Shown: piece after piece, positions 11,812 through 22,644 of the stretch
Numbering within the stretch: position 1 is the stretch's first letter
Layout: every line of letters starts with the position of its first letter
Assembly (NCBI GenBank): GCA_002270565.1
Contig: NQMI01000001.1
Coordinates: forward strand, 187,973-251,972
Source of the DNA: Stenocarpella maydis
Lineage: Eukaryota; Ascomycota; Sordariomycetes; Diaporthales; Diaporthaceae
Length of the DNA stretch: 64,000 nt
Reading direction: 5' to 3'
Program-made: the position numbers and the translations under genes
Notes under the pieces: generated by a model
Databases searched by the model: none
Told to the model about the DNA's origin: nothing
What the model saw: the letters and a program-made list of their open reading frames with translations, nothing else

Positions 11812-12686
11812 ATCTCAAGGGTATAATCTTGTGTTCCTAGGAATCCGATGCTCGCACCTATGAGAACGGGGTACACCGGTACATTGGCCATACTACCAGA
11901 GTGGAGAGAATCCCCAGGCCAGTTCGCTGGGAGTGTACCTAGGTACCTAGGTATGTTAGGATGGCGGTAGTGAGTGGTCATACCGCGAGAGTACCAGGTG
12001 TGATGCAGGAAGTGAGGGCGGCGTGGACGAGGCTGTCGGGTGTTGTAGGTATGGGTGTTGGATGTTAATGGTCTGGTGTGGGTGGTATGGGTGCTGGGTG
12101 AGAGAGCAAGAGTTTCCGGCCTAGCTGCATGTGGTTCCGACTCACTATACACCTATCGTTGTACCCCCCGTTCCCACTGCCGTGATGGCCCGTTTCCTTA
12201 GTATCTCGGTTCCTGGCGCTTGGTGAAGGTATGGAGGTGTGTAGACAAAGTCCGAGAACATGCAGGTCTTGCTGGCAGAGGCAACCTCGTCACCCCAAGG
12301 GATGCTGTGAGAAGGTTATTTGGAGATCTAGGTGAGGGTCTCTGTGATATCATCCCATGGGCTCAGCGCAGGAGAAACCACCCTTGAGAAACGCACATCT
12401 GTCGTACGGCCCTCAACTCAGGATGGAATTCAATGGAATTCAACGATTCCTGTGATATAAAGGCTCTTGATTACTTGCCCAGTCCGCCTGAAATTCATAT
12501 ATACATAAGTATGATTTTCAGGACTTGGTCCTCTTAGAGAATCCCACACGGTATATAATATTGTAAGCAAGTCTATTAGGGTTGAACACAGTATGGTTCA
12601 AACCCACCCGTCAAGACTGCGGCTCCGAGAGAGCTTCACTCTGCCAACCACAAGAAACTTGAACATCATCAGGGCTTATTACTCAT
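11812..12686. other. Intergenic, between GMC gene and tRNA
   Basis: No gene seen. It contains a double TACCTAGGTA palindrome (11936-11953) and a G-rich stretch (about 12005-12110). Confidence 0.5.
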
Positions 12687-12785
12687 GGTGCTATGGCCGA
12701 GTGGTTAAGGCGCTGTGTTTAGGAGAGTATAACTCTCTTATAACCGCAGTCCTCACGGGCGTGTGTTCGAATCACACTGGCATCA
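12687..12785 (+). tRNA. tRNA-Leu (anticodon UAG) with a 20-nt intron
   Basis: The cloverleaf was folded by eye. The acceptor stem GGTGCTA (12687-12693) pairs with TGGCATC (12778-12784), allowing G-U pairs; the discriminator is A12785. The D arm GCC...GGC lies in an A-box sequence (TGGCCGAGTGGTTAAGG). The anticodon stem is CTGTG/CGCAG with anticodon TAG at 12720-12722. A 20-base intron (12724-12743) lies one base 3' of the anticodon, the standard site. The variable arm is long (TCCTCACGGGC), as in Leu tRNAs. The T arm GTGTG-TTCGAAT-CACAC contains the B box. It reads CUA codons. Confidence 0.9.
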
Positions 12786-12790
12786 ACTAA

Positions 12791-12795
12791 TTTTT
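12791..12795 (+). terminator. RNA polymerase III T5 terminator
   Basis: A run of five T residues begins 5 bases after the discriminator base of the tRNA-Leu gene, as expected for Pol III termination. Confidence 0.75.
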
Positions 12796-13197
12796 AGGTG
12801 GTGGGCGGATGTCACTTATAGCTCTCATTTATATTATTCATGGTGCTAAGTAGTTATCTTTTTCTACCGAGGTTTAGTCGGATTATGAACAAGACTGATG
12901 TATAAATCTATAGCGTCTAGCTTCTTTTTTCCGGATTCATGTATGCGTTCCCTGCCGAAGATGATATTTAGACTAGGACCTTCTCGGTCTACGGACCGGT
13001 GTTGTGCGGGGCTGGGCTAGTATCCGTAGTGTACAGGCGGCCACTTTAACTAGGTGGCTCTTAGCATCCTAGGGATTGAATATAATTAGGTGCCGACCTA
13101 AGTACAGCCCCACCGCAACGTATGTTGCCTGCAACTTTTTGGTGACGGCGAAATTCCATTTCCCACTCCATTCACATGCGATACCGCCGCCCCAACA
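12796..13197. other. Intergenic and Sen54 promoter region
   Basis: 400 bases between the tRNA terminator and the Sen54 ATG. No gene or clear motif seen. Confidence 0.5.
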
Positions 13198-14637
13198 ATG
13201 GAATTCGACGACGATGACGACGTCGTTTTGATACAGCGCCCGACCGAGTCCCCCGAGAATGCGCAGGCCACCGCCGAAGAGGCCCTCGAGGACGAGGCGC
13301 AGGACTTCCGGCACTTCGCGGTGCTGCAGCGCAAGAAGAACATCTCCGTGTCGGCCATCCGCAAGGGCGAGAAGGACTTCGAGTCGCACGGCACCAAGTC
13401 GCAGGCCGGCGCCCTGGAGAAGAGCCGGCAGGCCATGGAGGAGGTCCTGGGCTACACGCGCGTGCACAACAGCAGGGACTGGACGCGCGGCTGGTACTTC
13501 CCCGACCGGTGGCTCGAGGACGAGGTGTTCGAGGGCAACGAGGTCAAAACGAGAATCGTCGCCGCCGAGCGCCGGGAGCTGCACGCGCGGGAGAGGGTTG
13601 TCTGCATGGGATTTGAGCACAAGTACCTGGGGCGCAAGATCAGAGGGCAGGGTAACAACAGGCCCGGTTGGGACCACGTGTGGCTGCTGCCGGAGGAGGC
13701 GCTCTTCCTGATCGAGAGGGGGGACCTGGATCTTTGGTGGCCCACGGCTACCATGGACGAGATATTCCCACCCGGCACCGAGGGAAAGGGTGAGGGCGCG
13801 GTGCTGGACGTTGAGGAGGAGGACGAGTATGCCCTCGGCTTCCCGCTCAGCCTGCAAGCCGCGTACGCCCTGCTCGTGGGAAAGGAAGGCGAGAGGGGCA
13901 AGACCACGCTTCGCAATCTACAAGTCTACTCGAACCTCAACCGCGCAGGCTTCAACGTCTTCAGAGTGCCTCCGCCGGCCCCGAAGCCACCTGCACCCGC
14001 AGCCGTTGCAGGAAACCAACAATCCCTGTGGCAGCGCCTCATCGCCCTCCTCTTTCCCGGCCGAGAACCCAGCCACCCCGCCTACGGACCGCTCGTGCGG
14101 CCAGGCCTGTACGGGTCCTACAGCTCCATATACAAACAGGTCGCCCTCGTGCCTCGGTACAAACCAACCGCGCACCCGCCGGGTCCTCCCTCAGAAACAC
14201 AACACAGCCCGTTCCGCGTGCAGTTCCACGTGTGGAAGCCCAGCGTCCAGAACTGGTCCAAGACGAAGCCGCCCCCGCCCGACTACTACCTCGCCGTCGT
14301 CGACGCGCACGAGACGTCCGTCCCGACCTCGGAGGAGATCTCGGCCCTTCTAGACTCGGTGCCGCACGACCCGCCGCCTCCCAGACGGCAAGGCCAGCCG
14401 CCGTTTATGGTGCACCGGAGGCTGAAGCACGGGCACCGCAACGTGCTGGTCGCGGTGAACGACCATGGTGTCATCAACTACATGCGCTTTGGCGAGGGCG
14501 CGTTTGGCGAGGAGGAGTTGTACAAGCAGTATGATGTGCGCACCGCCCCGAGGGGAGGCAAGAGGGGAGGTGGCCGCGGGAAGGGCGGAAGAGGGGGCAG
14601 AGGCAGTAGAGGTGGTCGGGGCGGACGAGGTGGTTGA
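13198..14637 (+). CDS. sen54: tRNA-splicing endonuclease subunit Sen54
   Basis: Single exon, 479 residues. Sen54 is a structural subunit of the Sen2-Sen15-Sen34-Sen54 endonuclease that removes introns from pre-tRNAs. The N-terminal Sen54 domain is clear (about residues 37-105): RHFAVLQRKKNISVSAIRKG, then WTRGWYFPDRW. LWWPTATMDEIFPP and a short acidic segment follow. The C-terminal part has NRAGFNVFRV, PFRVQFHVWKP and PPPDYYLAVVDA, typical of the Sen15-binding domain. The protein ends in a Gly-Arg-rich tail (about residues 453-479, repeated RGG/GRGG), which is not a usual Sen54 feature and could bind RNA or be arginine-methylated (inference). The chosen ATG is the first in frame and is followed by an acidic start (MEFDDDDDVV). 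An intron-containing tRNA-Leu lies 412 bases upstream on the same strand. Confidence 0.92.
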   Translation: MEFDDDDDVVLIQRPTESPENAQATAEEALEDEAQDFRHFAVLQRKKNISVSAIRKGEKDFESHGTKSQAGALEKSRQAMEEVLGYTRVHNSRDWTRGWYFPDRWLEDEVFEGNEVKTRIVAAERRELHARERVVCMGFEHKYLGRKIRGQGNNRPGWDHVWLLPEEALFLIERGDLDLWWPTATMDEIFPPGTEGKGEGAVLDVEEEDEYALGFPLSLQAAYALLVGKEGERGKTTLRNLQVYSNLNRAGFNVFRVPPPAPKPPAPAAVAGNQQSLWQRLIALLFPGREPSHPAYGPLVRPGLYGSYSSIYKQVALVPRYKPTAHPPGPPSETQHSPFRVQFHVWKPSVQNWSKTKPPPPDYYLAVVDAHETSVPTSEEISALLDSVPHDPPPPRRQGQPPFMVHRRLKHGHRNVLVAVNDHGVINYMRFGEGAFGEEELYKQYDVRTAPRGGKRGGGRGKGGRGGRGSRGGRGGRGG

Positions 14638-16756
14638 GCCATAAGGCTGCCCTTACTGGTTCGCCACGACATACACGGCAGAAGGCCCACCTGGATACAC
14701 CCACGCCGGATAGAACCACGGACCCGTGAATGTCACTGGGTATGCGACCAAGTGATGACCACTGGAAGTGTGGGGGTCAGTCCATCTGGCCACATGGTAT
14801 CTCGGTCCGACTGATCGTCCTGCTCTTTGCAGTCACTTACATCTGGTGACGGCTGTTGCCCGAATCCTCGTTGCTCTCTTCGGTGCCACCACGTGTGAGC
14901 GAGCCTCTAGCACAACACCAGGGGAGTGATGTCTCAGCTTCACATGACAAAGCTGGCTCCGTGCAGTCTTCTCATCGAAGGCTCGCCGCCAGCCACCATA
15001 CCGGGTCAACGAGTGTTGCCTCTCCCGTCGCACGAGTGCGGCGCCCTTCAACGCGGCCTGACTCATTACGGCCTGAGCGTCGCGCAGAGTGCATGTACTC
15101 GCGCATTATTTGGCCCGTCTGGTGAGGAACACTGGGCTCCACCACGGTTTTCAGGACCTTCCAAAAGGACCAGGAGGAGACAACAATTCCAAGGACATTC
15201 TCACTATATAAACAGCCTCCCTCGCCCTGCGGGCATACTCGTGCCAGACCCGGCCAGGGCAGCACCTGGAGGCTCGAGGTCTGCTCCATGGGGGGACCTG
15301 CGAGTATCCCCGTCTGCAAAGCAGTTCCGCAAACAGTGCCATAGCACTCATTACGACATTTTTAAATGGGCAAAAGTAGAGCACTAAATAACTTTGCTAT
15401 GACTGGAGTCGTGTGGTAGACGATGGCGACATTAGCCGGATTGCCGAGTAACCTTGAGTGCTCGACGAGCTTACAGGGTGGTATCATCTGGGGTCGAACC
15501 CGTCGTGGCTGATTTGGAATAGTTTGCTGCTCTGGGATTCACCTAGCGGGTAGTCTCGCTGCGTGTTGTGCCGCGACGTTATCTACGGATTACACTACAT
15601 GTGCGCGCTGCATTGTGTTGAGCCCAGGTGTGAGATGGGAGCTTCCAGTCTGCAAGTACGGCCTGGGACGCCGCTCCGTTTGGCAAAGAGTGCATCCGAG
15701 ATCCCCTTGTTGGAATTTCCATCGACGAGAGCCTGTTTCCCAGTTCCTGTTGGGTTGCTATTAGGGGAGGTAGTATCTGGCGAAGAGCTAGTTGGTGGAC
15801 CGAAATTTCCGGCGCTGGTGGGGCTCTCTGGTGTGCCGTGCCGTGCCGTAACCCTGCCCAACGCCAACCTTGGCCCAAACTGCATTGGCTAGCAGATTGT
15901 CTTGTAAATCTAGGTAGAGAACATTCCAGTAACTTCTTGGGATGAATTAAAGTTCAGTACGTGTCATTCTTCTGATTGTGCCTAGCGTGTCTGTTGCTTT
16001 TTCGAACCCAAGTTCCTGAGCCAATGTCAAGAGCTGGCTCATGTTAATATGCCCTGTTTTGGCCGCCGCGTGTAAGTGGGTGGCCTGGATGTAAGGCTTG
16101 GCACACCCTCCAGGGCCTACAACGTCCACTTTCATGCGCCGCCGTCGCACTTGCACTGGCTAGATCGCTATCTTTCAAAGCCCACGGTGGGGAATCCTAA
16201 ACCAGCAGTCAGCTAGCTATGAGTACCACATAATGGTACAACAGTGCATGGGGGCCCGAGCGTCCTAGTCGCTCCAGGCAGAGGCAGAGAGCGCAAAAGA
16301 GAGCGCAACTAATAAGTACGGACTAGGATGTGAGACAGTCAGAGTCACAAGCGACTACCACTCAGTGCTACTCTGACCACTGTACTACCTAGGCATGTGG
16401 ATAGTACTACAACAAATTGGTATGGCCGTGGCCCAGGCAAGTTCCGAGTATGACTGTCTCTGGCTTGTCTAGCAATGGCACGTCTCTCTGGCTGGATTCG
16501 AACAAAGCCTGCTTGATTGCAATTGATGTGAGATTAGTCCCCCCACCACAGTGGGAAGACCCAGCCAATAGTCCTGAGGGCCTCTGTCCAGCTTGGGAAA
16601 GAGCGATCCCCTGGCGGATGAGCGAGTGCCTGCTGGGGTGCCAGTGCCTCCAGGCCCCCCTGCCCTTTTTTGTCTCTCTCTTTTCTCTCTCTCTCTCTCT
16701 TTTCCTTTTCCTTTTTCCTTTTCCTTTTCCCTCCTTCTTTACTCAATTGTTCAAAT

Positions 16757-16795
<39 letters not shown>

Positions 16796-18062
16796 TGCTG
16801 CTGTTGTTAGAGTCCTCGTGTCCACCCTCCCTCAAGATCAAAAATCCATGACCCATGCATTCAAGTGGCTCCAGGTCAAGACCAGCCGAGGGTTCAGGCC
16901 CGAGCTTGGGCCTGAGCATCACCCGGACCAATCGCAGTCGCCCCAGGGCTCAGAGGCACCAACGGGTTGTTGGTCCAGCATTATTGTAATCGTTCAGGTT
17001 ATTGACCTTGTTTTATATAGAGTAGTATCGGAAGTCTTAAATGGTGTCTCCGATGTTATGTTATTGATATCGCGTCAGCTATCCGCTACAAAGCAAAGAC
17101 TGCCTCGGATATGGTCGGGTCAGTCACGTCAATAGACTGGCTCACTGCATCCTGAAGTCGGACGACGTCAGTGTTGTCACGTTCCTCCCCTGTCCCGGTT
17201 CAATGTCTGTGATGCGCTGGCTGGGTGACTGGCTGGCTGACCGTAATGAACACAACTGCCATTCACCTCTGGATATACCTAGGTATAATGGACCCAGTCA
17301 GTGTATTGTGGCTGCTTAGTTACTGCAAAACGTACTACACTGTGTCGGCAGAGACTGATGCTTCCTTTATAGCCCTAGCAAAAGGTACAAGGGAGTAGTG
17401 TGTGTGTGAGAGTGTGTGAGAGAGTGTGAAGTAGAAGCTTCCGTAGATTTGATTTTCCAGGAACCCCAGGGAAAAAACCCACCTCCCAACGCTAAGTGTT
17501 GTAGGCTTTGAAACCGCTGAGTAACACAATCTTTGCTTCTCAAAGTTCCCCTATCCAATGGCAAAAAGACCCCCTCGGCCCAAAACTCAGTCGACTTGGT
17601 CGCTCTAGTTTCCCACCACTTCCGCACTAACAACCACCGGCACACACCCCAAAAGGTCCCAACTGGAGCTGAGAATTTCAGACTTGCACACAAGCTCCCC
17701 AAACAAAACAATCTCTTTTCTTCTCTTCCCATCAGTTACCAGCCACAGGGTCTCTTTCCTTTCCTTTCTGCTCCCTTCTTCAACCCTGAACTTGACTGCC
17801 CCCCTCCCTGCATCAGTCAATGCGACTTTCACATCGTCCAGGCGCACTCTTATCAGGCTTACATTTCTGACTTGGCACTCTTGAAGTCCTGCCATCCACA
17901 CAACCAGCGCATGATCCATCTACATATTCTCTCTCCCTCAGCCTCCGGCACAACTACAACTTCAACCATCTCAGTCAGGCTTCTGAGCAAAAAACACGCC
18001 TCCACCACATCACCCGTCTGCAAATCTAACCCTATCACCATATTCAGCCCTGCGAGCCAAAC
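14638..18062. other. Long intergenic region with microsatellites
   Basis: 3.4 kb with no convincing gene. Frames at about 14856-15390 and 15563-15892 lack recognisable domains and shadow one another. It holds CT-rich DNA and a (GCT)n tract (about 16674-16812), a TACCTAGGTA palindrome (17276-17285), a short GT/GA-rich tract (about 17397-17428), and a pyrimidine-rich stretch (about 17690-18050) of the kind found before transcription starts in filamentous fungi. Confidence 0.5.
16674..16812. repeat. CT/TTTTCC tract followed by (GCT)n microsatellite
   Basis: 16674-16740 is almost purely pyrimidine (CT dinucleotides, then TTTTCC-like units). About 16757-16808 is a (GCT)n trinucleotide tract with a few interruptions. 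Confidence 0.9.
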
Positions 18063-18258
18063 ATGGAGTCGGACAACTCGTCTGTCGAGGCGCCCAAGAG
18101 CCCCCCTGTCGACTACAAGTCTCCTGCTACTGAGCAGACGCCACCGATCGAGCTTAAGAAGACGCCCGAGACGTCGCCGGACAAGGGCGGCGCCCCAACC
18201 GACCCAGCGAGCCCCAGTTCAGACAAGATCCAACCTGAGAAGGCCTCTTTTGCCACGT
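18063..18258 (+). other. Candidate 5' exon (65 codons) ending at a GTGAGT donor
   Basis: An ATG at 18063 follows a pyrimidine-rich leader and opens a frame with coding-like G/C-rich third positions. It encodes a Ser/Pro/Lys-rich acidic segment (MESDNSSVEAPKSPPVDYKS...) and runs into a consensus donor (GTGAGT at about 18258). I could not place a partner exon with confidence. It may be an alternative first exon of the gene at 19423, which would need an intron of about 1.1 kb, or an upstream ORF. Another short ATG-plus-donor (MSL then GTGAGC) occurs at 19016. Confidence 0.35.
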
Positions 18259-19422
18259 GAGTCTTGTTCTTTTTCCTGCCGTCTTGGTTGCCCTCCTGCC
18301 TCTCTGCCAGCCTCTCCCACCGGTCTGCACCTTGTTGGTGTTGTTGCATCACTACTCGTTTGTCACCTTGGCATGTTTCCGACCGTCTCTTCACCGCACA
18401 ATTGTCCTCTAACCCCCACCCCCCTTCAAGCCCCTAGGCTATGGCTCAATAGACCTTGGACCCCTCAAGTCTTGTATGACAGCCACAGCAATTTCAGTCT
18501 ATGACAGGCAGACAAAATTGCAATTGCCAGAGCCGGTATTACATGGCCAGTCTGTCCGGGTGGCCAATGTCTCATCTCAACCAGTCAGGACATATCCCAC
18601 CGGCCTAACGTGAACATGAACTTGGAGGAGGCGCTCCATTGGAGTCCAAGTTGATGGGGCTGAGTGAGCCCTCCTGGAGGCAGTCTGAAGTCTATGAGCC
18701 TCAATACTGCACAACCATATTCTATCATCCCAATGCCGCCACTTCACTTGACGTGTTCCATTCGAGTCCAGTCAACTGTCTTGACGCGTCTCCCATTTGC
18801 ATTCACTTGTTGGCCCGGCCCTAGCGTCGCCACCCACCTTCCTACTTAAACTTTCCTCACACCACTTCCTCCCAGATCCAGCACACATTGTGACAACACC
18901 AACTCCTCCACACAAGACCCTCACGACCACAGCCACTGCATATCAATGCGCCAACAGCTCAGCTCTACCTCCTGACAATAATACCGACCTGGCATAAAAA
19001 AAAACCCCTTGGCCATGTCTTTGGTGAGCCCCAGGGTTGGCAACTTCAGCCTGCAGACTCGCAACGCGTATGTCCTATCAGCCTACCAACCAGTCGCCAG
19101 TGCGACATGGTTCAACCCGTCCACTCACTCCCCTTTCAACCTCAGACTTGAGTGTTGTGTTCCATGTTTCCCAACAATTCCCACTAGACAGATATACCTT
19201 AGGTGATGGACAAATCAACTCTCAGCTTTGCCCAACACCAACCAATACAACTTCAACACGTTTGTCCCTGATACATTCGCAATCCCCTCGGCCCCACCTT
19301 ATTCCATACTCACTTGCCCTTCGACTTAGACCGGCCTCACAACTCATACCATCCATACCTGCACCTATATGACCATCTCGAATCATGGATGTGAACATCA
19401 GCTGAACCTGCATCCCAGAACC
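18259..19422. other. Probable long 5' leader or intron of the 19423 gene
   Basis: 1.16 kb of pyrimidine-rich, stop-containing DNA between the candidate exon and the main coding region. It could be a 5' UTR intron or promoter. Confidence 0.4.
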
Positions 19423-21345
19423 ATGGCCAGCACCGCCTACACTGGAGGCAGTGAGGCAAATTCCTTCACCAAGGCCGCCACCCTCGACGATGATGACACT
19501 GGCAACGATGACAACCTGAGCCCTCCACCCGACTCTATGAGCGGCATATCTGATGTGGTCATGAACGAGGATCAGGACGAGATCGTCGTCGGCTCTGCCA
19601 ACAATGATGGCACCCCCAAGACCGAGGCTGTCCCAGTCCCCTCTGAGAAGGAGGACTCCACTGTCATGGACGTCGACCAGGAGGAGGACCCCGTTGATCA
19701 ACCAGCATCCACCTACCCTAAGCGGAAGAGGTCTTATGTCTTTGGTGATCTCGTGGATGACAAGATGAACAAGAGCCCGCTTGCCGATGAGACCGACGAT
19801 GAGGCCTCCCCGGTTCCAGGTCCCGTACCCGTCACCAGGTCTGGCAAGGCCCCGCGTACGACTCACGGCCTTGCTAGCGTCAAGGGCGTGACTATCGGCT
19901 ACTGGCGCGAGTCCAAGGCTCCGATTGGCGACAAACATATTGTTAAGGGCTTTATCGATTCTCGCGATCGCCTCCGCACTCGCGTCCAGCCCTGCAACCG
20001 CGAGGGCAAAGTTGTCACCGACCTGTACCCCCTTAATCCTGGACCGGGTGGCAGCTGGGTCACCTTCGAGAAGATCGTCTTTGATAATCACCTCGTGCAC
20101 CTCGATCAAACCCAGGTCAAGGAGTATGTCAAGATCCGGTCCGACATGGATGACCCGGACATCGACTCCACCGCAAACGATACAGCTGCAGTCCAGCAGG
20201 CTATTGCCCGCTGCAAGGCCCGAGGCGGCCAGCTCGAGGGTGCCCAGCCGCCCCAGATCGCCTACGGTGTCGACATCCCCGATCATGCCCTTCACCGCCC
20301 CGAGAAGCGTCGTCGCATCGGTGGCTCGTCTGCCCACTCCACCCCGGTATCCAAGACCGCCAACAACCAAGGCCAACCCCCGGTGGCTGATCTCCACGGC
20401 ACCCGTCCTACCAAGATCCTTCTTGGCTTCTGGAAGGGTTCCGCAGAGCCCGACGACAAGGACAAGCACGCCGTCTTTGGCATCCTTGGCAACAACGACA
20501 TGTTCCGGGTCAAGGTTGGCCGCGAGACACGCGACGGCAGACCCCTGCAGAGCAACTTCCCTTCTGGCGCGGGCGCCCTGTGGCTCTCTTTTGATGAGTA
20601 CCAGATCGAGGACTACCTCGAGGGCCTCACCCGGATGGAGCTCAAGGAGTACTGTCGTGTTCGACAGTTCCAGATGGACCACGGCGAGAAACCCGAGGAC
20701 AAGGATCACAACCGCAAGATCGCCATTGACGAAGCTCGTGCTCGCATCGCCGCGGGCTTCACAAAGCCTGAGCCTAGGGAACACCCCCTGCCGTCCAACG
20801 CCAATGGCAACCTCGGCGAGGGTCCTTATCCTGACACTGTTCTGAAGCACGAGGCTCCCACCCACGAGACCCGTCATCAGGCGCACGCCCGCCGTTCGCT
20901 CCCGACTCTCGTGCCAAACCAGGCTCGCCAGTCCACACAGCCTCCCGAGTTCCGCGCTGCCAATAGGTCGGTTGGCGTCGAGTCCCGCACTAACAACCTC
21001 GCCGTCAACGCCGTCGCCCGCGCCGAGGCCAGACAGAACAAGAACGACCAGCGCGAGGCTGCTTATATGGCCCGCCAGAGCACCGAGGGAGACGCAGCCG
21101 GAGACGCCGACGGACAGTCCAACTTCCAGGACAACGTCTCCCGCCTCAACCGGGTCTGGGCTGCCCAGGAGGCCCACCGAATGCGAGCGAACAAGGAGGA
21201 TGCCAAGATCTACATGGGCATCAAGTATGAGCGCAAACAGACCGGTCCCTTCGAGGGCAAGCTCGTCTCCCAGGGAACCATCATCTCTATCGACGGAGAG
21301 GACTACGTCGAGTACCGAGTGCTCACAAAGCCGACCTTCTTCTAG
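19423..21345 (+). CDS. Uncharacterised protein with an internally duplicated domain, probably nuclear
   Basis: 640 residues in one exon. ATG 19423 (AACCATGG context) is preferred over an in-frame ATG at 19369. I do not recognise the family. Residues 1-150 are acidic and Ser/Pro-rich with a basic cluster (PKRKRS, about 99-104); EKRRRIG (294-300) is a second possible nuclear signal. Two clearly related segments follow: 155-243 (GVTIGYWRESK ... KHIVKGFIDSRDRLRTRV ... SWVTFEKIVFDNHLVHL ... VKEYVKIR) and 331-418 (KILLGFWKGS ... KHAVFGILGNNDMFRVKV ... ALWLSFDEYQIEDYLEGL ... LKEYCRVR). A C-terminal segment (596-640, KIYMGIKYERK ... EYRVLTKPTFF) may be a third diverged unit. Residues 520-595 are Arg/Gln/Ala-rich and probably helical. 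The gene is convergent with zpr1. Function is unknown; a chromatin or nucleic-acid role is only a guess. Confidence 0.8.
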   Translation: MASTAYTGGSEANSFTKAATLDDDDTGNDDNLSPPPDSMSGISDVVMNEDQDEIVVGSANNDGTPKTEAVPVPSEKEDSTVMDVDQEEDPVDQPASTYPKRKRSYVFGDLVDDKMNKSPLADETDDEASPVPGPVPVTRSGKAPRTTHGLASVKGVTIGYWRESKAPIGDKHIVKGFIDSRDRLRTRVQPCNREGKVVTDLYPLNPGPGGSWVTFEKIVFDNHLVHLDQTQVKEYVKIRSDMDDPDIDSTANDTAAVQQAIARCKARGGQLEGAQPPQIAYGVDIPDHALHRPEKRRRIGGSSAHSTPVSKTANNQGQPPVADLHGTRPTKILLGFWKGSAEPDDKDKHAVFGILGNNDMFRVKVGRETRDGRPLQSNFPSGAGALWLSFDEYQIEDYLEGLTRMELKEYCRVRQFQMDHGEKPEDKDHNRKIAIDEARARIAAGFTKPEPREHPLPSNANGNLGEGPYPDTVLKHEAPTHETRHQAHARRSLPTLVPNQARQSTQPPEFRAANRSVGVESRTNNLAVNAVARAEARQNKNDQREAAYMARQSTEGDAAGDADGQSNFQDNVSRLNRVWAAQEAHRMRANKEDAKIYMGIKYERKQTGPFEGKLVSQGTIISIDGEDYVEYRVLTKPTFF

Positions 21346-22644
21346 AGACTGCACCCCGCCACGTCCTACTGGATCCAGGCCGGGAGGCATCTCTCGGAAA
21401 ATAGTCCGACCCTATTTGGCTATACTGGTGTTTTTACAAGGCCAAGGCAGTTTGACCACCATGCAATGATCCTGGCCACCTTGGGTTTCTCTCATTAGGG
21501 TTCTCTCTTACGGCGTTTGGTCTACGGAACTAATACCCCTTGGCATGCTCTCGGTGCTTTCCCGCATGCATTTTTTCCCTTGGTTTCCTACGGTCCGGGT
21601 CTATTCATCTCGAGGTTGACTCCTCATAGCCTACTTCATTATGCGGTCTCTCACGCGGGCAGCCTCACAGCTTCGAGAAGCGAGTTCTTGCTTCTTTACG
21701 TCAACCCCCCCCCCTTCTTTTAGCCTGGCCCGCACTTGTCGAATTGATTCTGGATTTCCCTTTTAGCAGGTGGGGTTAGACGCAAGATGCTGCTGCGGCA
21801 CTCAAAAAGCAAGCCTCAGAAACACCCCTTGGCCAGGATTTACTGGACTGGCATTTTGTATTACGGGACGACTGTATTAGTATGACACACCTTTTCGCCT
21901 CGCGAGCCTCTTTCCGACTTTGACGGACGTTAGGATCGTTCTCTTCTCACCAGGGACTAGAGAGGAGACACTGATTTCTTCAGATTGCGATGACTTGGTC
22001 TTCCCGGCTTCGGCTTCTTCGGCCCCCATGGGGCTTAATTTTTATCTGGTCTTCGGGGTATTGGTTGGTTCTCTGAGGAGGCCATGAGGATTTCTTTTCG
22101 GGGAGGAGAAAGCAAAAGACACGGAAAATCGGGAGAGAACAGAGGACACAAAGCCACAAAAGGGTGGCAGATCGGGGTTTGAGGAGGTGTTGCGTGGACA
22201 ATAGGCGGTGGGACCACAGTCCCTTGATGGACGAATGGGAATTTTGAAAAGACCCAGTTTCAGCAGCCAGATAGACCGACCGACTTCCTTGCAGATACAG
22301 ATGCACGGCCAAAAGTAATGATTGATATTAATAGCTGTACTGTATTTCCTTTTGATCATTTCCTGGGTGACGTCTTGCGACGAAGTACACACAGGTCTAA
22401 TAAAACTGTACGATTGGCATACTGTCAGAAACCACTTTCTCATCATTCTTAAAAAAGAAAAAGAAAAAGAAATCAAAGGGAAAAGCCAGTAAGAATGTGA
22501 TGCAAAAGAAAATTTATTTTTTCCCATACGTCTCTGATTTGCTGGTATCTCTATAATGCAAACTTATCATCTATGAACAAGGAAGGGCAAAGGGAATCTC
22601 CTACAGCAAGGGCAGTCTGTTGTGTGGTATCCAGCAGCACCATG
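21346..22644. other. Convergent intergenic region (3' UTRs)
   Basis: This lies between the stop codons of the duplicated-domain gene (+) and zpr1 (-). No gene seen. It contains C-rich (about 21705) and A/G-rich (about 22450) runs. Confidence 0.55.

Noticed and set aside
15480..15560. Minus-strand GGTTCGACCCC suggesting a tRNA
   Set aside because: The T stem has mismatches and no acceptor or D arm was found.
17533..18504. 323-codon plus-strand frame
   Set aside because: Driven by a pyrimidine-rich leader (Ser/Pro/Leu/Thr-rich translation) and it conflicts with the better candidate exon at 18063.
19222..21390. 722-codon open frame on the minus strand
   Set aside because: It lies wholly antisense to the duplicated-domain gene. 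The translation is Val/Leu/Gly-rich with no domain, as expected opposite a codon-biased G/C-ending gene.
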